This document shows positions 33,119 to 43,011 of a stretch of DNA of 64,000 bases, one piece after another (positions within the stretch are counted from its first letter, which is position 1; the number at the start of each line of letters is the position of its first letter). Source of the DNA: CAG-411 sp963643465 (GTDB lineage Bacteria > Bacillota > Clostridia > Lachnospirales > Lachnospiraceae); NCBI GenBank assembly GCA_963643465.1, contig CAVIJT010000004.1:176590-240589 (forward strand), given 5' to 3'. Both the position numbers and the translations under genes were made by a program. The notes below the pieces were generated by a model. It was not told where the DNA came from. It did not search any database and saw nothing but the letters and a program-made list of their open reading frames with translations.

Positions 33119-34819
33119 ATGGAAATTGTAATAGTAGTCACAGTTGCCTTTTTGATTTTTTTATTTTTTAAGTCAAAGTGGGATGAAAAAGAGTTGATGC
33201 AGACCTATCAATACAAAAATGATAAGGAATGGGGACAGATTCCTGATGCAAGTTATACAACAGAGAAGTTTGCAGCAATTCGAGAGTATTATCTTGCGAA
33301 TCAAGGAACCTGCGATGTAGATGATATTACTTGGAATGATGTGGATATGGATACTATTTTTATGTTAATGAACAATACCCAGAGTTCCATGGGAGAAGAC
33401 TATTTGTACAGTGTTCTTCGGAAGTTGCAGGTAGATGAAAAAGAGTTATTAAAACGGGAAGAGTTGATTTCTTTCTTTCAGACTCATAAAAAAGAGCGAA
33501 ACGATGTACAGACCAAGTTTCGTTTCATGGGAAAAGTAAAAGAACTTTCCCTCTACAAATATATTAATCTTGCAGGTGACATTCCAAAACATAATCCGGT
33601 GGCAAGTATTTTTATGTGTAGCGCCCTTATTGTTTCATTGGTACTTATTGTATTGTCGTTATTTGGTATTGTACCTGCGGTATATGGTGTAGTAATGTTT
33701 GCAGCTACCCTTGTAAATAATATTATTCACTATTTTAATCGTAAGGCAAAAATAGAGAAATACTATCAGGTATTCATGCACATTATTCGTACATTGAATA
33801 ATTCAAAAGAACTTACAAAACTTTCTGTTCCAGAGTTGTCTGTATATTTTAAACGTATTGATGAGATTGTGGAAAATTTTCGAGGATTTCAGAGAGGTTC
33901 TTTTTTGGTGTTTTTTGACAGTAGAAGAGGAGAAGGTTCTTTTTGGGATTTGACACTGGATTATATTCGTATGATGTTTCATATTGATTTAATTAAATTT
34001 GATTCTATGGTAAAAGTAATTCAGGATAACATCAAAGAATTGAATGAATTGTATGAAATACTAGGATTTTTAGATGCTATGATTGCAGTAGCTTCTTTCC
34101 GAGAATTTCTTGGAGAAAACGGATATTGTATTCCAGTGTTGCATAAAACGAATGAAGCAAAGATTTCTATGATAGGTGGATACCATCCTCTTTTAGAGGA
34201 ACCGGTTGCAAACTCTGTGCAGGCAGAACGTCCGGTGTTGATTACCGGTTCTAATGCGTCTGGAAAATCCACGTTTATTAAGACTGTGGCAATCAATGGT
34301 ATTTTGGCGCAGACAGTGCATACTGCAGTGGCAAAAAGTTATGAAGGCTCGTATTTTAAAATTCTTTCTTCTATGGCTCTTCGAGATAATCTTCAGGGAC
34401 ATGATAGTTATTATATTGTAGAGATTAAGTCCTTAAAGCGTATTTTGGAGTCTGTAGGAACACAAATACCAGTTCTTTGCTTTGTAGATGAGGTGCTTAG
34501 AGGAACGAATACGTTGGAACGAATTGCGGCATCTGCACAGATACTTAGGAGTTTTGCAGATACGAATACCATTTGTTTTGCGGCTACTCATGATTTGGAA
34601 TTGACTCATATCTTGGAAAAATATTACAACAATTATCATTTTCAGGAAGAGGTTGTAGGAGATCAGGTTGTGTTTGATTATGTGCTTCGAGATGGAAGGG
34701 CAAATTCAAGAAATGCCATTAAATTGCTTGGCATGATGGGATATGACCGTGATATTATCAGTAAAGCCGAGGAACTTGCAAATCAATTTGTGGAACAAGG
34801 TGTGTGGGGAACGGTATAG
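33119..34819 (+). CDS. Membrane-anchored MutS-family ATPase (not MutS1)
   Basis: 566 residues. A short N-terminal helix (about 3-20, VTVAFLIFLFF) and a second hydrophobic region (about 160-205) suggest membrane attachment. The N-terminal mismatch-reading domain of MutS is absent. The lever-like middle is followed by an ABC-type ATPase with Walker A GSNASGKST at 377, Walker B CFVDEVLRGTNT and the ATHD switch. This type occurs in clostridia as a MutS-related protein of unknown function, and mismatch repair is unlikely without a reading domain. TTGGAGG lies 5 nt before the ATG. It is followed by the true mutS, each with its own copy of the structured repeat. Confidence 0.85.
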   Translation: MEIVIVVTVAFLIFLFFKSKWDEKELMQTYQYKNDKEWGQIPDASYTTEKFAAIREYYLANQGTCDVDDITWNDVDMDTIFMLMNNTQSSMGEDYLYSVLRKLQVDEKELLKREELISFFQTHKKERNDVQTKFRFMGKVKELSLYKYINLAGDIPKHNPVASIFMCSALIVSLVLIVLSLFGIVPAVYGVVMFAATLVNNIIHYFNRKAKIEKYYQVFMHIIRTLNNSKELTKLSVPELSVYFKRIDEIVENFRGFQRGSFLVFFDSRRGEGSFWDLTLDYIRMMFHIDLIKFDSMVKVIQDNIKELNELYEILGFLDAMIAVASFREFLGENGYCIPVLHKTNEAKISMIGGYHPLLEEPVANSVQAERPVLITGSNASGKSTFIKTVAINGILAQTVHTAVAKSYEGSYFKILSSMALRDNLQGHDSYYIVEIKSLKRILESVGTQIPVLCFVDEVLRGTNTLERIAASAQILRSFADTNTICFAATHDLELTHILEKYYNNYHFQEEVVGDQVVFDYVLRDGRANSRNAIKLLGMMGYDRDIISKAEELANQFVEQGVWGTV

Positions 34820-34862
34820 AACTAACCCAACATATGAACAATAAGTGTTTTGGTGCAAAAGT

Positions 34863-34974
34863 CCGTCAAGTACAATCATGCTTGCATGAAATTGTATTTG
34901 ACGGGCGTAAGAACATGGAGCACATAGTGCGGAATGTTCGCAAGCGAATCGAGTAGGAGTCAGCCTACTCGATT
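34863..34974 (+). repeat. Structured repeat, copy B (before mutS)
   Basis: Stem 1: CCGTCAAGTACAAT (34863-34876) with ATTGTATTTGACGG (34891-34904). Stem 2: GAACAT gga GCAC ata GTGC gga ATGTTC (34911-34939), absent from copy A. Stem 3: AATCGAGTAGG agtcag CCTACTCGATT (34947-34974), 11 bp perfect. The repeat ends 24 nt before the mutS ATG. Confidence 0.75.
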
Positions 34975-34998
34975 ACTAACGTACAACAGGAGGAAAAC

Positions 34999-37656
34999 AT
35001 GGCGGAAAAATTAACACCAATGATGGAACAATATATGGAAACAAAAAAGGAATACAAGGATTGTATTTTATTCTATCGTTTAGGTGACTTTTATGAAATG
35101 TTCTTTGAAGATGCAGTGACTGCTGCCAGAGAACTTGAGATTACCCTTACAGGTAAAGCATGTGGATTGGAAGAGAGAGCACCTATGTGCGGAATTCCCC
35201 ATCATGCAGTAGACGGATATTTAACCAGATTGGTGAACAAAGGATATAAAGTGGCAATTTGCGAACAAGTGGAAGACCCAAAGCTTTGCAAAGGAATTGT
35301 AAAGCGTGAGGTTGTTCGTATTGTCACACCGGGAACGAATTTGAATACCCAATCTTTGGATGAGGGAAAGAACAATTATTTGATGGGGATTTTTTATATG
35401 TCAAACTGCTTTGGTGTAGCTACGGTAGACGTAACTACAGGAGAGTTTTATTTGACAGAAGTAGATGACAATAGAAAACTTATGGACGAGATTACCAAGT
35501 TTGCTCCTTCCGAAATTGTTTGTAATGAAGAGTTTATGATTTCTGGATTTGATCTTTCAGACATAAAGAATCGATTGCAAGTGGCAGTTTCTTCTTTGGA
35601 AAAATGGTATTTTGATGGAGAACTTTGCGAGAAGAGTCTGATGGAGCATTTTAAGGTGCAGGCATTGGAGGGGCTGGGATTAAAAGACTATCCGGTAGGA
35701 ACTGTGGCAGCAGGTGCGGTCATGCAATATTTGACAGAGACACAGAAAAATGCCCTTTCCCATATTACTGGAGTTAATGTGTACTCTTCTAATGCTTTTA
35801 TGGTGCTTGACAGTGCTACCAGAAGAAATTTGGAATTAGTAGAGACGTTGCGGGAAAAGCAAAAAAGAGGTTCTTTGCTTTGGGTGCTTGATAAGACAAA
35901 AACGGCTATGGGAGCAAGACTTCTTCGTAGTATGATTGAGCAGCCATTGATTGAAAAAGATGCCATTGAAAAAAGATTAGATGCCATTGAAGAAATCAAT
36001 GATGATGCTATTACCAGAGAAGAACTTAGAGAGTATTTAAATCCTATATATGATTTGGAACGATTGATAGGACGAGTTTCTTATAAGACGGCTAATCCAA
36101 GAGATTTGATTGCATTTCAGTCCTCTCTTGAAATGATTCCGCCAATTAAAACATTGCTTGCAGATGCAAAATCCCAAAAACTTAGAACCATATATGAAAA
36201 TTTAGATTCGCTTGAGGATATTTGTTCTCTGATTAAGGCGGCTGTTGTGGAAGAACCACCGATTGCCATAAAAGAGGGCGGTATTATAAAAGAAGGTTAT
36301 AATGAGGAAGTAGATAAGCTACGCAAGGCAAAAACAGATGGAAAAACTTGGCTTGCGGAGTTGGAAGAGCGGGAACGTGAGGCTACTGGTATTAAAAATC
36401 TTCGTATCAAATTTAACAAAGTGTTTGGCTATTATTTAGAAGTTACGAAATCTTATCAGGATTTAGTACCGGATACATGGACGAGAAAACAGACCCTTAC
36501 CAACGCAGAGCGTTATACCACACCGGAATTGAAAGAATTGGAAGATGTGATTCTTGGTGCTGAGGATAAGTTGTTCGCTTTAGAATATCAATTGTTTGTA
36601 GAAATTCGTGAACGAATTGCACAGGAAATCGTGCGAATTCAGCAGACAGCAAAAGCCATTGCTTCTCTTGACGTGTGTGTGTCCCTTGCTTTGGTGGCAG
36701 AGCGAAATAACTTTGTACGTCCTTTGATAAATACGGATGGTGTAGTGGATATTAAAGGTGGAAGACATCCGGTGGTAGAGCAGATGATGAGCAATGGTAT
36801 GTTTGTAGAAAATGATACTTATTTGGATGAAAATAAACAGCGAGTTGCTATTATCACAGGACCAAACATGGCAGGTAAATCTACTTATATGCGTCAGACT
36901 GCATTGATTGTGCTGATGGCACAAATTGGAAGTTTCGTGCCTGCATCTGCAGCTAATATTGGAGTGGTAGATCGTATTTTTACGCGTGTGGGTGCATCGG
37001 ATGATTTGGCATCGGGACAGAGTACATTTATGGTTGAGATGACAGAAGTTGCAAACATTTTAAGAAATGCCACAAAAAATAGTTTGCTTATTTTGGATGA
37101 GATTGGACGCGGAACCAGTACCTTTGATGGCTTAAGTATTGCGTGGGCTGTGGTAGAGCATATAGCAAATCCAAGAATACTTGGTGCAAAGACTTTGTTT
37201 GCTACTCATTATCATGAATTGACTGAATTGGAAGGAAAGCTGGAGAGTGTAAACAATTATTGTATTGCAGTACAAGAATCCGGTGATGATATTATCTTTT
37301 TACGAAAAATCATAAAAGGTGGGGCAGACCGAAGTTATGGAATTCAGGTGGCAAAACTTGCTGGTGTACCGGAAAGTGTCCTTAACCGAGCAAAAGAAAT
37401 TGTGGCAGAACTGACAGAAAATGATATAGTGGAAAAGACAAAACATATTGAAGTAAAGCAAAGTGGAAAAAATAAGAAACAAGAAAAAATCGAACAGGCA
37501 GAGCAGCAAATGTCCATTTTTGATGGATTTGCAAACATGCCTTCTACGGAAGACATTTTGCTGGAACTTCGGGATTTAGATATGAACGCATTGACACCTA
37601 TGGATGCCATGAATAAGTTATATCAGATTCAGCAAAAGGTAAAAGAACGTTGGTAA
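34999..37656 (+). CDS. mutS: DNA mismatch repair protein MutS
   Basis: 885 residues, typical of MutS1. The mismatch-binding Phe-x-Glu is in RLGDFYEMFFEDA near residue 35. Connector, lever and clamp domains follow. The ATPase has Walker A GPNMAGKST at 621, Walker B LLILDEIGRGTSTFDG and ATHYHEL. A C-terminal tail with a Lys/Glu-rich linker ends in a helical dimerisation segment. It recognises mismatches and recruits MutL, encoded 24 nt downstream. AGGAGG precedes the ATG, right after the structured repeat. Confidence 0.97.
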   Translation: MAEKLTPMMEQYMETKKEYKDCILFYRLGDFYEMFFEDAVTAARELEITLTGKACGLEERAPMCGIPHHAVDGYLTRLVNKGYKVAICEQVEDPKLCKGIVKREVVRIVTPGTNLNTQSLDEGKNNYLMGIFYMSNCFGVATVDVTTGEFYLTEVDDNRKLMDEITKFAPSEIVCNEEFMISGFDLSDIKNRLQVAVSSLEKWYFDGELCEKSLMEHFKVQALEGLGLKDYPVGTVAAGAVMQYLTETQKNALSHITGVNVYSSNAFMVLDSATRRNLELVETLREKQKRGSLLWVLDKTKTAMGARLLRSMIEQPLIEKDAIEKRLDAIEEINDDAITREELREYLNPIYDLERLIGRVSYKTANPRDLIAFQSSLEMIPPIKTLLADAKSQKLRTIYENLDSLEDICSLIKAAVVEEPPIAIKEGGIIKEGYNEEVDKLRKAKTDGKTWLAELEEREREATGIKNLRIKFNKVFGYYLEVTKSYQDLVPDTWTRKQTLTNAERYTTPELKELEDVILGAEDKLFALEYQLFVEIRERIAQEIVRIQQTAKAIASLDVCVSLALVAERNNFVRPLINTDGVVDIKGGRHPVVEQMMSNGMFVENDTYLDENKQRVAIITGPNMAGKSTYMRQTALIVLMAQIGSFVPASAANIGVVDRIFTRVGASDDLASGQSTFMVEMTEVANILRNATKNSLLILDEIGRGTSTFDGLSIAWAVVEHIANPRILGAKTLFATHYHELTELEGKLESVNNYCIAVQESGDDIIFLRKIIKGGADRSYGIQVAKLAGVPESVLNRAKEIVAELTENDIVEKTKHIEVKQSGKNKKQEKIEQAEQQMSIFDGFANMPSTEDILLELRDLDMNALTPMDAMNKLYQIQQKVKERW

Positions 37657-37680
37657 AAGAGAAAAAGCGGAGGTGTGCCC

Positions 37681-39792
37681 ATGGGCGAGATTGTATTACT
37701 GGATCAAAATACTATCAATAAGATTGCTGCTGGAGAGGTAGTAGAACGTCCTGCAGCAGTAGTAAAAGAGCTTGTGGAAAATGCCATTGACGCAGGTGCA
37801 AATGCTGTTACAGTAGAAATAAAAGGTGGCGGCATTGAATTTATTCGTATTACTGATAATGGTAGCGGCATTGAAAAAGAGCAAGTACAGATTGCATTTA
37901 AGCGTCATGCTACCAGTAAAATACGAACGGCAGAGGATTTACTGTCAGTGAGCAGTCTTGGGTTTCGAGGGGAGGCACTTGCCAGTATTGGTGCGGTGGC
38001 AAAAGTTGAACTTGTCACAAAAACAAGAGGGGCTCTTACGGGAAGCAGATATGAGCTGGATGGCGGAGAAGAAAAAACGCTGGAAGAAATTGGTTGCCCG
38101 GAAGGAACTACATTTGTTGTAAGAAATTTATTTTATAATGTACCTGCTAGAAGAAAATTTTTAAAAAGTGCAGTCACAGAGGCGTCTTATATTAATGATT
38201 TAGTAGAGAGACTAGCAATCTCTAACCCTCAGGTATCCTTCAAATTTATGAATAATAATCAGTTGAAATTGCAGACTTCTGGTAATGGAAACGTAAAAGA
38301 TATTATTTATCATATTTACGGAAGAGATATTACTGCAAATTTGTTGGAAGTAAAGAGTCATACACCTGTGGTGAACATAGATGGTTTTGTTGCAAAGCCC
38401 GTAGTAAATCGGGGAAACCGAAATTATATGAATTATTTTATCAATGGCAGATATATCAAAAGTTCAATTGTAAACAAGGCTATTGAGGAGGCGTACAAAC
38501 CATATATGATGCAGCATCGGCATCCAATGACAGCATTACAGTTTACAATTGACAGTCAATATATTGATGTAAATGTGCATCCTGCAAAGTTAGAAATTCG
38601 TTTTACCAATGGACAAGCAGTGTATCAGGCAATTTATCAAGCGGTATCGGATGTTCTTGCAGGGAAAAATATGATTCCGGAAGTTTCTGTGGGAAAAGAG
38701 AAAAAGGCAGAAAAGACGGAAATAGGAAAAAAAGCACCAGAACCTTTTGAGCAAAAGCGAAAGTTTGACGAGAAAACGGCAGTAGGAAAACAGATTGTGG
38801 AAGCGGCAAAAGTGATCTCACAATTTGAAGAAATAAAGAAAAAACAGGAAATGGTACGTGAGGAAAGTCCTTATACTGTAAAGAAAGAAAAACCTTTGAA
38901 AGCTCCAAAAGTGTTCGATGAAAGTGAAATTTCTACAGAGAAGAAAGCAAAAGAACAAGAAAAAATCCAGCAGAGTGTACCAGTCGAGAAAAAAATAGAT
39001 ATAGAAAAAAACAAAACGGATAGTTTGGTAGTTTCTGCACAAAAAACAGCATCTGCGGCATTGGACCAATTTTTAACTGGGAAAAAAACGGTAAAAGAAG
39101 AAACAACAAACGTAAAACCTGTGGTAGCAGAACCTATTTGGGACAAGACAAATTCCAAACAAGAGGAATTGTTTCAGACAAAAGAGGAAGAGAAATTTTT
39201 ATCTAAGGCGGCAAAGAAACATCACAAAATTATTGGACAGATATTTGATACTTACTGGATTGTTCAATATCAGGATAATATGTTTCTGATTGACCAACAT
39301 GCGGCCCATGAAAAGGTATTATTTGAGCGTACTATGAAGAGTCTTGCTAACAAAGAAATTACTTCGCAAATATTACAACCACCTATTATTTTATCTCTCA
39401 GTATGCGGGAAGAACAGGCTTTAAAAAAGCATGAGGAGGAACTTAGAAGACTGGGATTTGAGATAGAAGCCTTTGGTGGAAGAGAATTTTCGGTGCGCGC
39501 AGTTCCGGCCAATTTGTTTGGTGTGGCACAAGTGGAGCTGTTGACAGAATTGTTAGATAGCCTTACAGAAGAAATTAAGGTGAAAAATACAGATATCATT
39601 TTAGAGAAAGTGGCATCTATGTCTTGTAAGGCAGCTGTAAAAGGAAATATGAAACTTTCTTTTATGGAGGCAGAGGCATTGATTGATGAGTTGATGGAGC
39701 TTGAGAACCCTTATCATTGTCCTCATGGACGACCAGTAATTGTGTCTATGTCTAAGAATGAAATTGAGAAAAAATTTAAACGTATTGTGTAA
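37681..39792 (+). CDS. mutL: DNA mismatch repair protein MutL with endonuclease motif
   Basis: 703 residues. The GHKL ATPase N-terminus has ELVENAIDAGA, DNGSGI and GFRGEALASI. The linker (about 330-500) is long and Lys/Glu-rich. The C-terminal domain has DQHAAHEKVLFE at 538, which fits the DQHA(x)2E(x)4E metal-site motif of nicking MutL proteins, together with SCKAAVKGN and CPHGRPV. So this MutL should nick DNA itself, as expected in a MutH-less Firmicute. ATG 37681 is preferred, with GGAGG 5 nt upstream; a GTG at 37675 would overlap that site. miaA follows by 12 nt. Confidence 0.96.
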   Translation: MGEIVLLDQNTINKIAAGEVVERPAAVVKELVENAIDAGANAVTVEIKGGGIEFIRITDNGSGIEKEQVQIAFKRHATSKIRTAEDLLSVSSLGFRGEALASIGAVAKVELVTKTRGALTGSRYELDGGEEKTLEEIGCPEGTTFVVRNLFYNVPARRKFLKSAVTEASYINDLVERLAISNPQVSFKFMNNNQLKLQTSGNGNVKDIIYHIYGRDITANLLEVKSHTPVVNIDGFVAKPVVNRGNRNYMNYFINGRYIKSSIVNKAIEEAYKPYMMQHRHPMTALQFTIDSQYIDVNVHPAKLEIRFTNGQAVYQAIYQAVSDVLAGKNMIPEVSVGKEKKAEKTEIGKKAPEPFEQKRKFDEKTAVGKQIVEAAKVISQFEEIKKKQEMVREESPYTVKKEKPLKAPKVFDESEISTEKKAKEQEKIQQSVPVEKKIDIEKNKTDSLVVSAQKTASAALDQFLTGKKTVKEETTNVKPVVAEPIWDKTNSKQEELFQTKEEEKFLSKAAKKHHKIIGQIFDTYWIVQYQDNMFLIDQHAAHEKVLFERTMKSLANKEITSQILQPPIILSLSMREEQALKKHEEELRRLGFEIEAFGGREFSVRAVPANLFGVAQVELLTELLDSLTEEIKVKNTDIILEKVASMSCKAAVKGNMKLSFMEAEALIDELMELENPYHCPHGRPVIVSMSKNEIEKKFKRIV

Positions 39793-39804
39793 GGAGGAAG
39801 CTGT

Positions 39805-40767
39805 ATGAGCAATAATGTGCAAAATAAAAGACCCCTTGTAGTGCTTACTGGGCCTACGGCTGTGGGAAAGACAGCACTTTCTATTCATTTGGCAAAGGCT
39901 ATAGGTGGAGAAATTATTTCAGCAGATTCCATGCAGGTATACAAACAGATGGATATTGGAACAGCAAAGATTAAGCCAGAGGAGATGCAGGGAGTTCGTC
40001 ACTATTTGGTGGATGAATGTATGCCGGATGAAGAATTTCATGTAGTTAAATTCAAAGAATATGCCAATCGTTATATCGAAGAAATTTACCAGAAAGGAAA
40101 AATTCCTATTTTGGTAGGAGGAACTGGTTTTTACATTCAGGCAGTATTAAAGGATGTATCTTTTGAACAAGAGGAAGTGTCAGAATACCGCAGAACGCTG
40201 GAACAATTGGCAGAGGAGAAAGGTGCCCATTACCTTCATGAGCAGTTGCAGAAGGTAGATCCGGAAAGTGCTGCTGCCATTCACGAAAATAATGTAAGAC
40301 GCGTGATTCGTGCCCTTGAGTATTACGAGCAGACAGGAGAAAAGATTTCAAAGCATAATGAGAGGGAAAAACAGAAAGAGTCTCCTTATAACTTTGCATA
40401 TTTTGTATTAAATCAGCCAAGAGAAGTTCTTTATGAGCGTATTGATAAACGTGTGGATATTATGATTGAGGAAGGTCTTGTAGAAGAAGTAAAAGGTTTG
40501 ATGGAAAAAGGGTATGGCAGAGATTTGGTTTCCATGCAAGGGCTTGGCTACAAAGAAATCTATTCTTATCTGCAAAATGAAATGACTCTTTCGGAAGCAA
40601 TTTATATTTTAAAAAGAGATACCAGACATTTTGCAAAACGGCAGCTTACTTGGTTTAAAAGAGAACAGGATGTAGTATGGGTGGACAAAGAAAAACTTTT
40701 AACGGAGGAGCAGCAGCTTTCCTTTTGTCTTAAAATCCTTCGGGAAAAAGGAATTTGGAAAGACTAA
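39805..40767 (+). CDS. miaA: tRNA dimethylallyltransferase
   Basis: 320 residues. It adds the dimethylallyl group to A37 of tRNAs reading UNN codons. The P-loop GPTAVGKTALSIHLA is at the N-terminus, followed by GGEIISADSMQVYKQMDIGTAK with the catalytic Asp, GGTGFYIQA and the C-terminal RDTRHFAKRQLTWFKRE segment. It lies 12 nt after mutL with AAGGAGG, so it is translated from the same message. mutS-mutL-miaA is a conserved order in many bacteria. Confidence 0.96.
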   Translation: MSNNVQNKRPLVVLTGPTAVGKTALSIHLAKAIGGEIISADSMQVYKQMDIGTAKIKPEEMQGVRHYLVDECMPDEEFHVVKFKEYANRYIEEIYQKGKIPILVGGTGFYIQAVLKDVSFEQEEVSEYRRTLEQLAEEKGAHYLHEQLQKVDPESAAAIHENNVRRVIRALEYYEQTGEKISKHNEREKQKESPYNFAYFVLNQPREVLYERIDKRVDIMIEEGLVEEVKGLMEKGYGRDLVSMQGLGYKEIYSYLQNEMTLSEAIYILKRDTRHFAKRQLTWFKREQDVVWVDKEKLLTEEQQLSFCLKILREKGIWKD

Positions 40768-40839
40768 CACAAAATTATGCAGTTTTAGGTATAGATTGGT
40801 AAAATTGCAGCAAACTGATAGAAAGGGATAGTACAAACG

Positions 40840-42138
40840 ATGAATTTAGAGAATATGTATAGTGAACTAAATATTTCCAAACAAGTATTTGATTTTTGCA
40901 GTGAAATTGAGAAAGATTTGAAAGAACGATTTGATTCCATTGACCAGATGGCAGAGTACAACCAGTTAAAAGTGTTGAAGGCTATGCAGAAAAACAGAGT
41001 GAGTGATATTCATTTTGCAGCTACGACCGGATATGGATACAATGATTTGGGAAGAGAAGTGCTTGAAAGTGTGTATGCAGATACCTTTCACGCAGAGGCT
41101 GCATTGGTTCGTCCTCAGCTTACTTGTGGAACACATGCGCTAACGATTGCTCTTGCGGCTAATCTTCGTCCGGGAGATGAACTCCTTTCTCCGGTTGGAA
41201 AACCATATGATACTTTGGAAGGTGTAATTGGAATTGGTGAGAATCAGGCACCTGGGTGTTTAAAAGAGTATGGAATTTCCTATTCACAGGTAGATTTATT
41301 AGAAGATGGTTCTTTTGATTGGGAAGGAATTAAAAAGGCGATTACACCAAAGACAAAAATGGTGACGATTCAACGTTCCAAAGGATATCAGACAAGACCA
41401 ACACTTTCTGTGGCAAGAATTGGAGAATTGATTGCCTTTGTAAAGGAAATAAAGCCAGATGTAATTTGTATGGTAGACAACTGTTATGGAGAATTTGTAG
41501 AAGAGTTGGAGCCGACAGATGTGGGAGCTGATATGTGTGTAGGTTCTCTGATTAAAAATCCAGGTGGTGGATTGGCACCAATCGGTGGCTATATTGTTGG
41601 AAAAGAAGAGTATATTGAGCAGTGTGCGTATCGTTTGACTGCTCCAGGACTTGGAAAAGAAGTAGGGGCAACTCTGGGGATAAATCAGCAGTTGTTCCAG
41701 GGATTTTTCATGGCGCCGCAGGTAGTGTCAGGTGCATTAAAGGGAGCTATTTTTGCAGCAAACATTTATGAGAAACTTGGCTTTTCTGTAGTGCCAAATG
41801 GAAGTGAAAGTAGACATGACATTATTCAGGCAGTAACACTGGGAACTCCAGAAGGTGTTGTAGCATTTTGTGAGGGAATTCAGGCAGCGGCTCCAGTGGA
41901 TAGTTATGTAGTGCCAGAGCCATGGGCAATGCCCGGATACCATTCGGACGTGATTATGGCAGCAGGAGCGTTTATTCAAGGTTCTTCTATTGAACTTAGT
42001 GCAGATGGTCCAATTGAAGAACCATATGCAGTATATTTTCAAGGCGGACTTACTTGGTATCATGCAAAATATGGAATTATGATGTCATTGCAAAAAATGT
42101 ATGAGAAAAATCTTGTAACATTAGATAAAATGGTATAA
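40840..42138 (+). CDS. ynbB: YnbB-like PLP-dependent enzyme (aluminium resistance / methionine gamma-lyase family)
   Basis: 432 residues. A fold-type I PLP enzyme related to cystathionine-cleaving lyases. It has GTHALTIALAANLRPGDELL, DNCYGEFVEELEPTDVGADMCVGSLIKNPGGGLAPIGGYIVG with the likely PLP Lys in SLIKNPG, and QRSKGYQTRPTL. The family is often annotated as aluminium resistance protein, but its real substrate is not established. It follows miaA by 72 nt, the same neighbourhood as ynbB in Bacillus. A ribosome binding site, GAAAGGGA, precedes the ATG. Confidence 0.88.
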   Translation: MNLENMYSELNISKQVFDFCSEIEKDLKERFDSIDQMAEYNQLKVLKAMQKNRVSDIHFAATTGYGYNDLGREVLESVYADTFHAEAALVRPQLTCGTHALTIALAANLRPGDELLSPVGKPYDTLEGVIGIGENQAPGCLKEYGISYSQVDLLEDGSFDWEGIKKAITPKTKMVTIQRSKGYQTRPTLSVARIGELIAFVKEIKPDVICMVDNCYGEFVEELEPTDVGADMCVGSLIKNPGGGLAPIGGYIVGKEEYIEQCAYRLTAPGLGKEVGATLGINQQLFQGFFMAPQVVSGALKGAIFAANIYEKLGFSVVPNGSESRHDIIQAVTLGTPEGVVAFCEGIQAAAPVDSYVVPEPWAMPGYHSDVIMAAGAFIQGSSIELSADGPIEEPYAVYFQGGLTWYHAKYGIMMSLQKMYEKNLVTLDKMV

Positions 42139-42279
42139 AGGGGCTATATTTTTTGGAAAATTTGTATACAAAAGGCTGTTTATGTGCTACAATGTAGGTT
42201 AGTTTCCGGCAGGTTTTGTTTATAGAAATGTTGGAAATAGAGAGGTAATATACACTGCTAGTCAGATAGGAGTGTATAA

Positions 42280-42972
42280 ATGAAGCATTTAACATTGAAA
42301 GAATTACCAGTATCAGAGCGTCCCTATGAGAAGTGTGAGCAATACGGTGCTAAGTTTTTATCGGATGCAGAACTGATTGCAGTAATTATTAAATCTGGCT
42401 CCAAAGGTGAGCGTTCTATTGAAGTGGCAAATCATGTTTTGAATTATTCAAAGGATATGCCGGGATTACAGAGTCTTAATTATCTTACTTTAGAGGATTT
42501 AATGACAATCCGGGGAATAGGAAAAGTGAAGGCCATACAATTACTTTGTGTGGCAGAACTTACCAAACGTATGGCAAGACAGCAGCGTGGAATGTCCCCT
42601 TGTTTTTCTTCTCCAGAGATGATTGCGGATTATTATATGCAGGAGATGAGATGTTTAGAATATGAACAGACGATTCTTGTGCTTCTTGATACTAAATGCC
42701 ATCGTATGAAGGATTTTGTGATTTCCAAAGGAACAGTAAATTCATCTTTGATTGAGCCAAGAGAGGTGCTGATAACAGCACTTAAAAATAAGGCTGTGCA
42801 GGTTGTCCTGCTGCATAACCACCCTAGTGGGGATATCACGCCAAGCAATGCGGATGTGAGAATTACAAAGCGATTGAAAGTGGCGTTTGATGTTATTGGA
42901 ATACCATTGCTGGATCATATAATCATAGGGGATAACAGCTATATGAGTTTTCAAGAACAGGGCTTGTTGTAA
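42280..42972 (+). CDS. radC: RadC-family JAB/MPN protein
   Basis: 230 residues. An N-terminal helix-hairpin-helix region (ERPYEKCEQYGAKFLSDAELIAVIIKSG ... IRGIGKVKAIQLL) precedes the JAB domain, whose metal motif is HNHPSGDITPSNAD with an upstream Glu in SSLIEPREVL. RadC was once linked to DNA repair, but its biochemical role is unsettled. It is the first gene of the shape operon, as radC-mreBCD is a common order. It has its own upstream region of about 140 nt. Confidence 0.93.
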   Translation: MKHLTLKELPVSERPYEKCEQYGAKFLSDAELIAVIIKSGSKGERSIEVANHVLNYSKDMPGLQSLNYLTLEDLMTIRGIGKVKAIQLLCVAELTKRMARQQRGMSPCFSSPEMIADYYMQEMRCLEYEQTILVLLDTKCHRMKDFVISKGTVNSSLIEPREVLITALKNKAVQVVLLHNHPSGDITPSNADVRITKRLKVAFDVIGIPLLDHIIIGDNSYMSFQEQGLL

Positions 42973-43011
42973 GGCAGTAAGACTGTCGGTGGAAGGAGTA
43001 AAAACGTAACA

